Program-made: the position numbers and the translations under genes
DNA from: Gallaecimonas pentaromativorans
Lineage (GTDB): Bacteria > Pseudomonadota > Gammaproteobacteria > Enterobacterales > Gallaecimonadaceae
Reading direction: 5' to 3'
NCBI RefSeq assembly: GCF_003751625.1
Contig: NZ_RJUL01000005.1
Span: 248,001-312,000 of the forward strand
Length of the DNA stretch: 64,000 bases
The notes under the pieces: generated by a model
Database searches by the model: none
What the model saw: the letters and a program-made list of their open reading frames with translations, nothing else
Told to the model about the DNA's origin: nothing
In this document: positions 9,985 to 19,099 of the stretch, in pieces
Layout of the letters: every line of letters starts with the position of its first letter
How positions within the stretch are numbered: the first letter of the stretch is position 1

Positions 9985-10233
9985 TCAGTGACTTCGAATA
10001 CTGATAGCAGGGTGGAGATCGATTTTGCCCTCATCGTCGACGGTGATGTAATGGCTGCCGTGCTCCAGCACCGCCAGGGGAGCCAGGTGCGCCGCTCTGA
10101 CAAAGAGTAACCGCGCGCCCACCTTCATCAAGGCATACACAGCATCCAGCTGAAGCTCTCCCAATATTTCGAAGTTTTGCCGGAGATCTTTGGGGTCGTT
10201 CCGGCGTTCAGCTGGTGGCAGCGTTGCGCTCAT
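9985..10233 (-). CDS. Small uncharacterised protein, 82 aa
   Basis: The start ATG at 10233 has GGAG 9 nt upstream. The protein begins MSATLPPAERRNDPKDLRQN and has no signal peptide or membrane segment; it looks like a helical N-terminal half (QLDAVYALMKVGARLLFVRA) followed by a short beta-rich end (SHYITVDDEGKIDLHPAIS). I do not recognise the family. It is divergent from greA (178 nt apart) and upstream of the OmpA-like gene on the same strand (83 nt gap). Codon use looks like its neighbours, which supports it being a real gene. Confidence 0.6.
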   Translation of the reverse strand: MSATLPPAERRNDPKDLRQNFEILGELQLDAVYALMKVGARLLFVRAAHLAPLAVLEHGSHYITVDDEGKIDLHPAISIRSH

Positions 10234-10411
10234 CTCAAGTGCTCCATTAGCCCAATCTAAAACAGTGTAGATGCTTCTGGACGCTAGATCTGGCGCTTGG
10301 GTGAGGGTTTTGGCTAGAATGCGGGAAAAGTATGACGGAACCGGCATAACCCAATGGGTTTTGTCGGTCTTCTATTGTTTGTTTCTAGCCACTTTATTAA
10401 TTGGAGACGCC

Positions 10412-10888
10412 ATGACGCCGATCCCCATGACCCAAGCGGGCGCCGACCAGCTGCGGGAAGAACTCAAGCACCTTAAAAGCGTGCGCCGCCCGCAGATCAT
10501 TGAAGCCATTGCGACGGCCAGGGAACTGGGCGACCTCAAGGAAAACGCGGAGTATCACGCAGCCCGAGAGCAGCAGAGCTTCTGTGAAGGTCGCATTCAA
10601 GAAATCGAAGGCAAACTGAGCAATGCTCAGATCATTGACGTCACCAAGATGACCAACAACGGCCGGGTTATTTTCGGTGCCACTGTGACGGTGCTGAATC
10701 TTGATACCGACGATGAAGTGACTTACCGCATCGTCGGCGACGACGAAGCCAACATCAAATTGAACCTGATTTCGGTGAGCTCCCCCATTGCCAGAGCGCT
10801 GGTGGGCAAGCAACTGGACGACGTGGTTACGGTACAGACCCCGTCCGGTGCTAAAGAGTTTGAAATTACCCAGGTCGATTACGTCTGA
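10412..10888 (+). CDS. greA: Transcription elongation factor GreA
   Basis: 158 aa, the same length as E. coli GreA. It stimulates transcript cleavage by backtracked RNA polymerase. The N-terminal coiled coil contains the diagnostic tip region [20 protein letters not shown] with the two acidic residues that coordinate the catalytic magnesium, and the C-terminal FKBP-like domain contains [14 protein letters not shown] and [14 protein letters not shown]. The ATG at 10412 follows GGAG by 6 nt; a longer in-frame extension lacks conservation. As in enterics, it is next to the divergent yhbY/rlmE pair. A terminator follows directly. Confidence 0.97.
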   Translation: MTPIPMTQAGADQLREELKHLKSVRRPQIIEAIATARELGDLKENAEYHAAREQQSFCEGRIQEIEGKLSNAQIIDVTKMTNNGRVIFGATVTVLNLDTDDEVTYRIVGDDEANIKLNLISVSSPIARALVGKQLDDVVTVQTPSGAKEFEITQVDYV

Positions 10889-10892
10889 TAAA

Positions 10893-10917
10893 AAAGGCCG
10901 CGTTGGCGGCCTTTTTC
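10893..10917. terminator. Bidirectional terminator between greA and yhbY
   Basis: Stem AAAGGCCGC / GCGGCCTTT (10893-10901 and 10906-10914) with loop GTTG, with A run before and T run after, between convergent greA and yhbY. Confidence 0.88.
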
Positions 10918-10930
10918 TTTGCATTGAAAC

Positions 10931-11224
10931 TTAGCGGGGCAGGCGGATCACCGGCTCTTTGGCCGGGCGGTACAGCACCAGCATGTGGCCGATCATCTGA
11001 ACCTTGGCAGCAGACAGCTGCTGGCTGATGGTTTCAAAGATGGCAACTTTCAGTTCACGTTCTTTGGTTGGCACCTTCACTTTAATCAGTTCGTGATGCT
11101 CAAGCGCCTGGTCGATTTCGGCCAGCACGCCTTCGGTCAGACCATTGCTGCCAAGCAGTACAACTGGCTTTAGGGGATGCGCCAGCGCTTTGAGGTGTTG
11201 CCGTTGTTTCGGCGTGAGTTCCAT
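10931..11224 (-). CDS. yhbY: Ribosome assembly RNA-binding protein YhbY
   Basis: 97 aa, the same length as E. coli YhbY, a single CRS1-YhbY (CRM) RNA-binding domain associated with the pre-50S subunit. The start [20 protein letters not shown], the loop [10 protein letters not shown] (the GxxG RNA-binding loop equivalent) and HHELIKVKV are all characteristic. It is divergent from rlmE with 75 nt between start codons, the ancestral arrangement. Confidence 0.95.
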   Translation of the reverse strand: MELTPKQRQHLKALAHPLKPVVLLGSNGLTEGVLAEIDQALEHHELIKVKVPTKERELKVAIFETISQQLSAAKVQMIGHMLVLYRPAKEPVIRLPR

Positions 11225-11299
11225 GTAAATGACCCTTGTGGGTTGAAAACCGTAATTTTATCGCCATTTATAGTCCAAGATAAACGTCAAGAGACCTTC

Positions 11300-11929
11300 A
11301 TGCCCAAGAAGAAGCGTTCCGCCAGCTCTAGTCGCTGGTTAAAAGAGCATTTTGATGACCCTTATGTCCTGGCAGCCCAAAAGCGCGGACTGAGGTCCAG
11401 GGCGGTGTTCAAGCTTGAAGAAATTCAGCAGCGCGACAAACTGATCCGCCCCGGCATGACGGTGGTGGACTTGGGCGCCGCTCCTGGTGGCTGGTCCCAA
11501 TATGCCAGCGAACTGGTGGGCGAACAGGGTGAAGTGATTGCCTGCGACATTCTGCCCATGGACCCTTTGCCGGGAGTTGCCTTCTTGCAAGGCGACTTTC
11601 GCGACGAGGCGGTGCTTAACGCCCTTTTGGAGCGTATCGGTGGCCAGAAAGTCAGTGTGGTAATGTCCGACATGGCGCCGAACATGAGCGGCACCAAAGG
11701 CGTTGACCAGCCTCGGGCCATGTATTTGGTGGAACTGGCATTGGATATGTGCCGCCAAGTTATGGCACCTGGCGGGAGCTTTGTGGTCAAAGTCTTTATG
11801 GGTGAAGGCTTCGAAGATTACATGAAGTCGGTAAGAGCCGCTTTTACAACGGTCAAGACCCGAAAACCGGACTCATCCCGATCACGGTCATCGGAAGTAT
11901 ACATTGTGGCGACCGGGTACAAGTTATAG
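11300..11929 (+). CDS. rlmE: 23S rRNA (uridine-2'-O)-methyltransferase
   Basis: Methylates U2552 in the A-loop of 23S rRNA in the 50S particle. 209 aa, the same as E. coli RlmE/FtsJ, and the catalytic tetrad falls at identical positions: Lys38, Asp124, Lys164 and Glu199. The SAM-binding loop is [11 protein letters not shown] (57-67). The basic N-terminus [17 protein letters not shown] fits rRNA binding. Longer in-frame starts exist upstream but the ATG at 11300 restores family length. It is followed after a short gap by ftsH, as in E. coli, where the two are cotranscribed and heat-shock controlled; that control is not demonstrable here. Confidence 0.97.
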   Translation: MPKKKRSASSSRWLKEHFDDPYVLAAQKRGLRSRAVFKLEEIQQRDKLIRPGMTVVDLGAAPGGWSQYASELVGEQGEVIACDILPMDPLPGVAFLQGDFRDEAVLNALLERIGGQKVSVVMSDMAPNMSGTKGVDQPRAMYLVELALDMCRQVMAPGGSFVVKVFMGEGFEDYMKSVRAAFTTVKTRKPDSSRSRSSEVYIVATGYKL

Positions 11930-11974
11930 TACCCTGCCGTTTAGCGCGCCCCACAGCCTCAAGAGGTGCTTAAG

Positions 11975-13897
11975 TTGAGCGACATGGCTAAAAATCTGAT
12001 TCTCTGGTTGGTTATCGCTGTTGTATTGATGGCGGTATTCCAAAGCTTCAACGGTTCGGACTCGAGCCGCAGCAGTAATGTAAGTTATACCCAGTTCGTT
12101 GACTGGACCGAAAAGGGCCAGATCAAGGACGTCCGGGTTGATAACAAGACCAGCGTGATCACCGGTACCAAAACCAGTGGTGAGCACTTTGAGACCGTTA
12201 TCCCTGGCGGGTACGACAAGGATCTCATCAACGACCTGCGAGCCCACGGTGTCCAGGCTTATGCAACCAAGCCTGAATCCCCCAGCCTGCTGACCAGCAT
12301 CCTCATCAACTGGTTCCCGATGCTGCTGCTTATCGGTGTATGGATCTTCTTCATGCGCCAGATGCAAGGCGGTGGTGGCAAAGGCGCCATGTCCTTCGGT
12401 AAATCCAAGGCAAGATTGCTGTCGGAAGATCAGGTGAAAACCACTTTCGCCGATGTAGCCGGTGTGGAAGAAGCCAAGGAAGAAGTGTCCGAGCTGGTGG
12501 ATTACCTGCGCGACCCTTCGAAGTTCCAGAAACTGGGCGGCAAAATTCCCAAGGGCGTGCTGATGGTAGGCCCTCCAGGTACCGGTAAAACCCTGCTGGC
12601 CAAGGCCATTGCCGGTGAAGCCAAGGTACCTTTCTTTACCATCTCCGGCTCCGATTTCGTTGAAATGTTCGTGGGTGTGGGTGCGTCCCGTGTCCGTGAC
12701 ATGTTCGACCAAGCCAAAAAAGCCGCTCCCTGCATCATCTTTATCGACGAGATTGATGCTGTTGGTCGCCAACGTGGCGCCGGCCTTGGCGGTGGTCATG
12801 ACGAGCGCGAGCAGACCCTTAACCAGATGCTGGTTGAGATGGACGGCTTTGAAGGTAACGAAGGCATTATTGTTATCGCCGCCACCAACAGGCCTGACGT
12901 GCTTGACCCGGCCCTGCTGCGCCCCGGCCGTTTCGACCGTCAGGTGGTGGTAGGCCTGCCGGACGTTCGTGGCCGCGAGCAAATCCTCAAGGTGCATATG
13001 CGTAAAGTGCCGGTGGCCGACGATGTCGAGCCAGCGCTGATCGCCCGTGGCACCCCCGGCTTTAGCGGTGCAGATCTCGCTAACCTGGTCAACGAAGCGG
13101 CGCTGTTCGCTGCCCGTACCAGCAAACGCCTGGTCAGCATGGAAGAGTTCGAAAAAGCCAAAGACAAAATCATGATGGGCGCCGAACGTCGCTCCATGGT
13201 GATGACCGAGAAAGAAAAGGAAATGACCGCTTATCACGAAGCGGGCCATGCCATCGTCGGTCGTCTGGTGCCCGAGCACGACCCGGTTTACAAGGTGTCC
13301 ATCATTCCCCGTGGCCGCGCCCTGGGTGTGACCATGTACCTGCCGGAACGCGACCGGGTCAGCCACTCCAAGCAGCAGCTTGAGAGCATGATCTCCAGCC
13401 TCTTTGGTGGCCGTCTGGCCGAGGAAATCATCTACGGTTCTGAAATGGTGACGACCGGTGCCTCCAACGACATCGAACGCGCCACCGACATCGCCCGTAA
13501 AATGGTGACTCAGTGGGGCCTTTCCGAGAAGTTGGGGCCGCTGCTGTACGCCGACGACGACGGTGAAGTGTTCCTAGGCCGCAGCGCGGCCAAGAGCAAG
13601 CACATGTCTGACGACACCGCTCGCGCCATCGACGAAGAGATCAAGCACGTTATCGACCGTAACTATCAGCGTTCCAAGAAGATCTTGGAAGAGAACATGG
13701 ACATCCTTCATACCATGAAGGACGCGCTGATGAAGTACGAAACCATCGACGCCAAACAGATCGACGATCTGATGAACCGTCGCGAGGTCCGGGCTCCTGC
13801 CGACTGGCAGCCGCCCAAGTCCGATAACACGCCGCCGCCGGAAGGAACGGCTGATAAGCCAATCCGACCAACCGGTGGTGAGGCCCCCGCCAACTGA
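11975..13897 (+). CDS. ftsH: ATP-dependent zinc metalloprotease FtsH
   Basis: Membrane-anchored AAA+ protease that degrades proteins such as LpxC, sigma-32 and unassembled SecY in E. coli. An N-terminal membrane segment ([19 protein letters not shown]) is followed by a periplasmic domain, a second membrane segment ([19 protein letters not shown]), Walker A GPPGTGKT, Walker [12 protein letters not shown], the SRH region [19 protein letters not shown] and the zinc site HEAGH at about residues 418-422 counted from the ATG. AAGAGG at 11961-11966 fits a TTG start at 11975 (M-S-D-M-A-K) better than the ATG at 11984, which would be 17 nt away; the ATG form is the alternative. A Pro-rich tail ends the protein. 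Confidence 0.97.
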   Translation: MSDMAKNLILWLVIAVVLMAVFQSFNGSDSSRSSNVSYTQFVDWTEKGQIKDVRVDNKTSVITGTKTSGEHFETVIPGGYDKDLINDLRAHGVQAYATKPESPSLLTSILINWFPMLLLIGVWIFFMRQMQGGGGKGAMSFGKSKARLLSEDQVKTTFADVAGVEEAKEEVSELVDYLRDPSKFQKLGGKIPKGVLMVGPPGTGKTLLAKAIAGEAKVPFFTISGSDFVEMFVGVGASRVRDMFDQAKKAAPCIIFIDEIDAVGRQRGAGLGGGHDEREQTLNQMLVEMDGFEGNEGIIVIAATNRPDVLDPALLRPGRFDRQVVVGLPDVRGREQILKVHMRKVPVADDVEPALIARGTPGFSGADLANLVNEAALFAARTSKRLVSMEEFEKAKDKIMMGAERRSMVMTEKEKEMTAYHEAGHAIVGRLVPEHDPVYKVSIIPRGRALGVTMYLPERDRVSHSKQQLESMISSLFGGRLAEEIIYGSEMVTTGASNDIERATDIARKMVTQWGLSEKLGPLLYADDDGEVFLGRSAAKSKHMSDDTARAIDEEIKHVIDRNYQRSKKILEENMDILHTMKDALMKYETIDAKQIDDLMNRREVRAPADWQPPKSDNTPPPEGTADKPIRPTGGEAPAN

Positions 13898-13901
13898 TGC
13901 C

Positions 13902-13928
13902 AAAACCCCGAGCTTGCTCGGGGTTTTC
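13902..13928 (+). terminator. Intrinsic terminator after ftsH
   Basis: Long stem AAAACCCCGAGC / GCTCGGGGTTTT (13902-13913 and 13916-13927) with a T-rich 3' side, between ftsH and folP. Confidence 0.85.
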
Positions 13929-13951
13929 TTTTATCGTGCTAAGGAAAAAAC

Positions 13952-14749
13952 ATGGTTCAGCCTGAAGTAATGGGCATTCTCAACGTCACCCCCGATTCCT
14001 TCTCGGACGGCGGCCGCCACAACGATTTTGACGGCGCCCTGCGCCACGCCGAGCGGCTGATAAAAGAAGGCGCCGCCTGGCTGGATATCGGCGGCGAGTC
14101 TACCCGCCCCGGCGCCGCTGAGGTGCCCGAGCAAGAAGAAGTCGACCGGGTGGTGCCGGTGGTTGAAGCCATCAAGGCACGCTTTGACGTGAAGGTCTCC
14201 ATCGATACCTCCAAAGCCTTGGTGATGCGCGAAAGCATCCGCTTTGGCGCCGACATGATTAACGACATTCGCGCCCTGCTCGAACCCGGTGCGCTGGCGG
14301 CGGTGGCAGCTTCCAACGTGCAAGTCTGCCTGATGCACATGCAGGGCCAGCCCCGTACCATGCAGCAGGCGCCTCAGTACCAGGATCTGATGGCTGAGGT
14401 CAGCACCTTTCTGGCCGAGCGCGTTGCCACTTGTGAGACGGCAGGGATTGCGCGTGAGCGCCTGTGGCTGGACCCTGGTTTTGGCTTTGGCAAATCCCTT
14501 GGTGATAACTATGTGATGCTCAAAAGACTGCGAGAGTTTGAAAGCCTGGGGCTGCCGCTGCTGGTGGGTATGTCGCGAAAGTCCATGATAGGCCATCTCT
14601 TGGGCCGGGACCTTGGCGAGCGGCTGGCAGGCTCCATCGCCTGCGCCTTGATTGCGGTTCAGCAGGGGGCTGGTATTATTCGCGTCCATGATGTCCAGGA
14701 AACCTGTGATGCAATACGGGTCTGGCAAGCGACTGAGCAGGGAGTCTAA
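13952..14749 (+). CDS. folP: Dihydropteroate synthase
   Basis: Condenses p-aminobenzoate with hydroxymethyl-dihydropterin pyrophosphate in folate synthesis; sulfonamide target. TIM-barrel motifs are all present: MGILNVTPDSFSDGG at residues 7-21, IGGESTRPGA, INDIRAL, the DPGFGFGK strand and GMSRKSMIGHLLGR. The protein is 265 aa, slightly shorter than E. coli (282) because the N-terminal extension is reduced to six residues before the first strand. The stop is 3 nt before the glmM start, so the two are an operon. Confidence 0.96.
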   Translation: MVQPEVMGILNVTPDSFSDGGRHNDFDGALRHAERLIKEGAAWLDIGGESTRPGAAEVPEQEEVDRVVPVVEAIKARFDVKVSIDTSKALVMRESIRFGADMINDIRALLEPGALAAVAASNVQVCLMHMQGQPRTMQQAPQYQDLMAEVSTFLAERVATCETAGIARERLWLDPGFGFGKSLGDNYVMLKRLREFESLGLPLLVGMSRKSMIGHLLGRDLGERLAGSIACALIAVQQGAGIIRVHDVQETCDAIRVWQATEQGV

Positions 14750-14752
14750 GGC

Positions 14753-16093
14753 GTGAGCGAACGTAAGTATTTTGGCACCGACGGTATCCGTGGCCTGGTG
14801 GGTGAGCACCCCATTACCCCCGAATTTGCCCTGAAGCTGGGCTATGCGGCCGGTAAAGTGTTGTCCCGCCAGGGCACCCATAAGATTTTGATTGGTAAAG
14901 ACACCCGTATCTCAGGCTACATGCTCGAGTCGGCTCTGGAAGCCGGCTTGTCGGCGGCCGGTATCAATATCGAGCTGATGGGTCCCATGCCCACCCCGGC
15001 AGTGGCTTACCTGACCCGTACCTTCAGGGCCGAAGCGGGTATCGTGATCTCCGCGTCCCACAACCCCTATCACGACAACGGCATCAAGTTCTTCTCCACC
15101 GACGGTGAAAAACTGCCTGACGAAATCGAGCTGGCCATCGAAGCCGAGTTGGATAAACCCATGGCCGGTATCAACTCCGAGCATTTGGGCAAGGCCCGCC
15201 GCCTGGACGACGCCGCTGGCCGTTACATCGAATTCTGTAAATCCAGTTTCCCGTCGCAGCTGTCGCTTAAAGGGCTGCGCATGGTGGTCGATTGCGCCAA
15301 TGGTGCCACCTACCACATTGCCCCTGAGGTGTTTCGTGAGCTGGGCGCCGATGTGGTGACCATCGGTACCAACCCGGACGGCTTTAACATCAATGCCGGT
15401 TTTGGTGCCACCGACACCAAGGCCCTGGCGGCCAAGGTCAAGGAAGTACGGGCCGACTTCGGGATAGCCCTGGACGGTGACGGCGACCGCCTGATGATGG
15501 TGGACCATAACGGCAAACTGGTGGATGGCGACCAGCTTATCTTTATCCTGGCCAGCTTCTGGCAAAGCCAGGGGCTGCTGAGCGGCGGCGTTGTCGGTAC
15601 CTTGATGTCCAACTTCGGTATGGAAGTGGCCTTCAAGGAAATGGGCATTGCCTTTGAGCGGGCCAAGGTGGGGGACCGCTACGTGCTTGAAAAACTCAAG
15701 GCCAATGGCTGGAACCTGGGCGGCGAGTCGTCAGGGCACATCATCAGCCTTAACCACACCACCACCGGTGACGGCATCATTGCCGCGCTTCAGGTGCTGC
15801 ACGCCCTGGTGGTCACAGGCAAGCCCCTGGCCGAGCTGGCGGCGCAGATGCCCAAGTATCCGCAAAAGCTTATCAACGTGCGTTACCAGAAGGGCCAGGA
15901 CCCGGTTACCCACGCCGATGTGGAGCAGGCGGTGGCTGATGCCGAAGCGGAACTGGCCAATACCGGCCGGGTTTTGCTGCGTAAATCCGGTACCGAGCCG
16001 GTGGTACGGGTGATGGTGGAAGGGGCCGAGTCTGGCCAAGTTGACCGTTTGGCCCGCGCGATCGCCGACGTTGTAACCAGGGTTGCCCAATAA
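14753..16093 (+). CDS. glmM: Phosphoglucosamine mutase
   Basis: Interconverts glucosamine-6-phosphate and glucosamine-1-phosphate for UDP-GlcNAc, peptidoglycan and LPS synthesis. 446 aa (E. coli 445). The phosphorylated serine is Ser102 in ISASHNP, the metal-binding loop is DGDGDR (241-246), and the sugar and phosphate loops are GGESSGH and [11 protein letters not shown]. The start is GTG at 14753, giving the family N-terminus [14 protein letters not shown]. It is translationally close to folP upstream; secG follows after about 190 nt with its own candidate promoter. Confidence 0.97.
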   Translation: MSERKYFGTDGIRGLVGEHPITPEFALKLGYAAGKVLSRQGTHKILIGKDTRISGYMLESALEAGLSAAGINIELMGPMPTPAVAYLTRTFRAEAGIVISASHNPYHDNGIKFFSTDGEKLPDEIELAIEAELDKPMAGINSEHLGKARRLDDAAGRYIEFCKSSFPSQLSLKGLRMVVDCANGATYHIAPEVFRELGADVVTIGTNPDGFNINAGFGATDTKALAAKVKEVRADFGIALDGDGDRLMMVDHNGKLVDGDQLIFILASFWQSQGLLSGGVVGTLMSNFGMEVAFKEMGIAFERAKVGDRYVLEKLKANGWNLGGESSGHIISLNHTTTGDGIIAALQVLHALVVTGKPLAELAAQMPKYPQKLINVRYQKGQDPVTHADVEQAVADAEAELANTGRVLLRKSGTEPVVRVMVEGAESGQVDRLARAIADVVTRVAQ

Positions 16094-16211
16094 AACAGCA
16101 CTCGGTTGTCTTTTTTGAAAATCAGCTTGCGGGGGGGCGAGGGCTTCGTTAATATCTGCCCCGCTTTCGAGGTGAAGGGCGCTAAGCGCTGGCAAGTCAT
16201 CTCGAAGCCGC

Positions 16212-16239
16212 TTGACAGTGGTTGTTAATTTGCGACAAT
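16212..16239 (+). promoter_or_regulatory. Candidate sigma-70 promoter for secG / tRNA-Leu
   Basis: A perfect -35 TTGACA (16212-16217) and -10 GACAAT (16234-16239) separated by 16 bp, about 50 nt upstream of the secG start. Confidence 0.5.
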
Positions 16240-16287
16240 CACGGCGCGGCGGGGACCACTCCCTGCCAGAGACAGGAAACTGCTGAT

Positions 16288-16620
16288 ATGTATGAAGTTC
16301 TGTTAGTGGTCTACCTGCTCGTGGCGCTGGCACTTATCGGTCTGGTAATGATCCAGCAAGGTAAAGGTGCCGATATGGGAGCGTCTTTCGGAGCAGGTGC
16401 CTCGAATACCGTATTTGGTGCCGGTGGTTCAGGAAATTTTCTGACCCGGGCTACCGCGATAGCTGCAACGCTGTTCTTCGTTCTGAGCCTGGTGCTCGGT
16501 AACATGACAGCCCACCAGGCCAAGCCAGACGATAAATGGCAGAACCTGGAAAAACCGGCCGCTGAGCAACAAAAGCAAGAGCAGCCGTCATCAGAAAAGC
16601 CGGACGTACCGACCAACTGA
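16288..16620 (+). CDS. secG: Preprotein translocase subunit SecG
   Basis: Small subunit of the SecYEG translocon, 110 aa as in E. coli. Two membrane segments are visible: MYEVLLVVYLLVALALIGLV and ATAIAATLFFVLSLVLG, separated by the conserved loop IQQGKGADMGASFGAGAS. The hydrophilic C-terminus is rich in Lys, Gln and Pro. The ATG at 16288 follows an AGGAA ribosome binding site. tRNA-Leu(GAG) lies 13 nt after the stop, the same arrangement as E. coli secG-leuU. Confidence 0.95.
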   Translation: MYEVLLVVYLLVALALIGLVMIQQGKGADMGASFGAGASNTVFGAGGSGNFLTRATAIAATLFFVLSLVLGNMTAHQAKPDDKWQNLEKPAAEQQKQEQPSSEKPDVPTN

Positions 16621-16633
16621 TGTAAGTGAATTT

Positions 16634-16720
16634 GCCGAGATGGTGGAATTGGTAGACACGCTATCTTGAGGGGGTAGTGCCTTAATTGGCGTGCGGGTTC
16701 AAGTCCCGCTCTCGGCACCA
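16634..16720 (+). tRNA. leuU: tRNA-Leu (anticodon GAG)
   Basis: 87 nt including an encoded CCA. The acceptor stem GCCGAGA pairs with TCTCGGC, GGTTCAAGTCC forms the T arm, and a long variable arm is present as expected for a class II tRNA. The anticodon GAG is at 16668-16670 in the stem-loop beginning CTATCTTGAG. It lies directly after secG, as in E. coli. Confidence 0.97.
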
Positions 16721-16736
16721 AACAAGGCTCTTTGGC

Positions 16737-16765
16737 TTGATAAAATCCTTCAAGTCCAGTAAGAT
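16737..16765 (+). promoter_or_regulatory. Candidate sigma-70 promoter for initiator tRNA
   Basis: TTGATA (16737-16742) and TAAGAT (16760-16765) with an ideal 17-bp spacer; the -10 ends 14 nt before the mature tRNA-fMet 5' end. Confidence 0.55.
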
Positions 16766-16779
16766 GCCGACCTGTTTGT

Positions 16780-16856
<77 letters not shown>

Positions 16857-16924
16857 AACAGTTAATCAGAGGCGCTGCCTTTGATTAGCCGGCCCCATGC
16901 GGGGTCTGTCAACTCAGGTTGAAG

Positions 16925-16952
16925 AAAGCCCCGCATCGTTCGGGGCTTTTTG
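16925..16952 (+). terminator. Terminator after tRNA-fMet, before rimP
   Basis: Stem AAAGCCCCG / CGGGGCTTT (16925-16933 and 16941-16949) with a 7-nt loop and T tract. In E. coli transcription partly reads through from metY into rimP-nusA-infB; leaky termination here is inference. Confidence 0.8.
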
Positions 16953-17074
16953 CTATCTAAAGTCCACGGCAGGCCGCTTTATCGCCTCGCGGTGGGGGTA
17001 TCGACTATGCTTTCGCGCGTGGTCGGCTGTGATACTGGGCGTTAGCCCTTTTTTTGTTTTTGGAGGGATTGCCC

Positions 17075-17530
17075 TTGGCAAGACTGGAACAGCAATTGAC
17101 AGAGATGTTGACGCCCGCCGTCGAAGCCCTTGGCTTTGAACTGCTTGGCGTTGAAATGGCCCGCGCTGGCCGCAGTGCCACACTGCGGATCTATATCGAT
17201 AGCCCCAATGGGGTGACGGTGGATAATTGTGCCGAGGTCAGCCACCAGGTCAGTTCTGTGCTGGATGTCGAGGATCCCATTCAGAGCGAATACTTCCTGG
17301 AAGTGTCCTCTCCCGGCCTGGACAGGCCGCTGTTTGTGCCTGAGCACTTTCAAAAAGTGGTAGGCTCGGACATCGAAATCAAACTGGTTGTGCCGGTGGC
17401 GGGTCGTCGCCGCTTTAAAGGCAAGCTGGTTGCCATTGAAGGTGACATGATCCAGTTGGCATACGAAGGCAAGGAAGACCGCTTCGCTTTCAGCAATATC
17501 GATAAAGCCAACCTGGTTCCACAGTTTTGA
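17075..17530 (+). CDS. rimP: Ribosome maturation factor RimP
   Basis: Needed for 30S subunit maturation. 151 aa (E. coli 150). Conserved blocks [46 protein letters not shown] and [10 protein letters not shown] cover both the N-terminal alpha/beta and C-terminal SH3-like domains. The TTG at 17075 is chosen: GGAGG at 17062-17066 sits 8 nt upstream and the product starts [12 protein letters not shown] like its homologues. First gene of the rimP-nusA-infB operon. Confidence 0.95.
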   Translation: MARLEQQLTEMLTPAVEALGFELLGVEMARAGRSATLRIYIDSPNGVTVDNCAEVSHQVSSVLDVEDPIQSEYFLEVSSPGLDRPLFVPEHFQKVVGSDIEIKLVVPVAGRRRFKGKLVAIEGDMIQLAYEGKEDRFAFSNIDKANLVPQF

Positions 17531-17560
17531 ATAACGGCAAAGGTGTAACGAGGCATCCTG

Positions 17561-19072
17561 ATGAATAAAGAGATCCTGCTGGTTGTCGACGCTGTCTCTA
17601 ATGAGAAGGCCGTACCGCGCGAGAAGATTTTTCAAGCGCTGGAGGCAGCCCTGGCGACCGCCACCAAGAAAAAGCATGACAAGGAAATCGACGTCCGCGT
17701 CGCCATTGACCGCAAAACCGGTGACTTCGACACCTATCGCCGTTGGCTGATTGTTGAAGACAGTGACGACGTCCTGGAGCACCCGCTCAAAGAAGTGACG
17801 CTGTCCGCCGCCCGCGCCATGGAAGAAAACGACGAACTGCAAGCTGGCGAATTCGTCGAAGAGCAGATTGACTCCATCACCTTTGACCGCATCACCACCC
17901 AGACCGCCAAGCAGGTCATTCTGCAAAAGGTCCGTGAAGCCGAGCGCGCCCAGGTGGTTGAGCTGTTTGCCGACAACGTCGGTGAACTGGTGACGGGTAC
18001 CGTTAAAAAGGCCAGCCGCGACATGGTTATCCTCGACCTTGGCAACAACGCCGAGGCCGTGCTGTACCGCGACGAAATGCTGCCCCGCGAATCTTTCCGT
18101 CCCGGCGACCGGGTTCGCGCCCTGCTGTTTGCGGTCAAGCCCGAGGCCCGTGGTGCCCAGCTGTTCCTGAGCCGCGCCAAGCCGGAGATGCTCATCGAAC
18201 TGTTCCGCATTGAAGTGCCGGAAATTGGCGAAGAGCTGATTGAAGTCAAGGGTGCTGCCCGTGACCCCGGCAGCCGCGCCAAGATCGCCGTTAAAACCAA
18301 CGATCGTCGTATCGACCCTATCGGCGCCTGCGTCGGTATGCGCGGTGCCCGCGTTCAGGCCGTTTCCGGTGAGCTGGAAGGCGAGCGCGTCGATATCGTG
18401 CTGTGGGACGACAACCCGGCTCAATTCGTTATCAACGCCATGGCGCCAGCCGATGTGGCCTCCATCATCGTTGATGAAGATACCAACGCCATGGACATCG
18501 CCGTGGAAGAGAGCAATCTCGCCCAGGCTATTGGCCGTGGCGGCCAGAACGTGCGTCTGGCCAGCCAACTGACCGGCTGGGAACTGAACGTCATGACCGT
18601 GGCGGACATGAAAGCTAAGCACCAGGCCGAGAACGACAAACTGCTGCAGCGGTTCATCGACAAGCTGGAGATCGACGAAGATTTCGCGGCGTTGTTGGTG
18701 GAAGAAGGTTTCTCGACCCTTGAAGAAATTGCTTATGTCCCCACTTCCGAGTTCCTCGAGATCGATGGTCTCGACGAGGACCTGGTAGAAGAACTGCGTA
18801 ATCGCGCCAAGGCAGCCCTGACGACCGCTGCCCTGGCCAACGAAGAAAGCCTCGAAGGCGCTGAGCCGGCTGAGGACCTTTTGAATCTGGAAGGGATGGA
18901 CCGCCACCTAGCCTTTAAACTGGCAGGTAAAGGCGTTCGTACCCTGGAAGACCTGGCTGAACAAGGCGTTGACGATTTGGCCGACATCGAAGAGCTGGAT
19001 GAAACCAAAGCAGGCGAGCTGATCATGGCCGCCCGCAACATCTGCTGGTTCGGTGACAACGCCGAGGCCTAA
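17561..19072 (+). CDS. nusA: Transcription termination/antitermination factor NusA
   Basis: RNA polymerase-associated factor for pausing, termination and antitermination. 503 aa (E. coli 495). Domain order: the N-terminal RNAP-binding domain (1-~130), S1 (about 135-200, with [20 protein letters not shown]), KH1 (around [18 protein letters not shown]), KH2 (around [18 protein letters not shown]), then two acidic repeat domains with [15 protein letters not shown] and [15 protein letters not shown]. The C-terminal repeats, which contact the alpha subunit in E. coli, mark the gammaproteobacterial type. ATG start 30 nt after rimP. Confidence 0.97.
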   Translation: MNKEILLVVDAVSNEKAVPREKIFQALEAALATATKKKHDKEIDVRVAIDRKTGDFDTYRRWLIVEDSDDVLEHPLKEVTLSAARAMEENDELQAGEFVEEQIDSITFDRITTQTAKQVILQKVREAERAQVVELFADNVGELVTGTVKKASRDMVILDLGNNAEAVLYRDEMLPRESFRPGDRVRALLFAVKPEARGAQLFLSRAKPEMLIELFRIEVPEIGEELIEVKGAARDPGSRAKIAVKTNDRRIDPIGACVGMRGARVQAVSGELEGERVDIVLWDDNPAQFVINAMAPADVASIIVDEDTNAMDIAVEESNLAQAIGRGGQNVRLASQLTGWELNVMTVADMKAKHQAENDKLLQRFIDKLEIDEDFAALLVEEGFSTLEEIAYVPTSEFLEIDGLDEDLVEELRNRAKAALTTAALANEESLEGAEPAEDLLNLEGMDRHLAFKLAGKGVRTLEDLAEQGVDDLADIEELDETKAGELIMAARNICWFGDNAEA

Positions 19073-19099
19073 AACGGGATCAACGGAGGAAAGATTTAG

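Noticed and set aside
11924-13366. 480-codon minus-strand frame opposite ftsH
   Set aside because: Antisense shadow of ftsH; no motif and no ribosome binding site.
16897-17139. 80-codon plus-strand frame between tRNA-fMet and rimP
   Set aside because: Runs through the terminator at 16925-16952 and into rimP in the wrong frame; not plausible as a gene.
17042-18907. Long minus-strand frame opposite rimP and nusA
   Set aside because: Covers two certain genes on the other strand and shows only their complemented composition.
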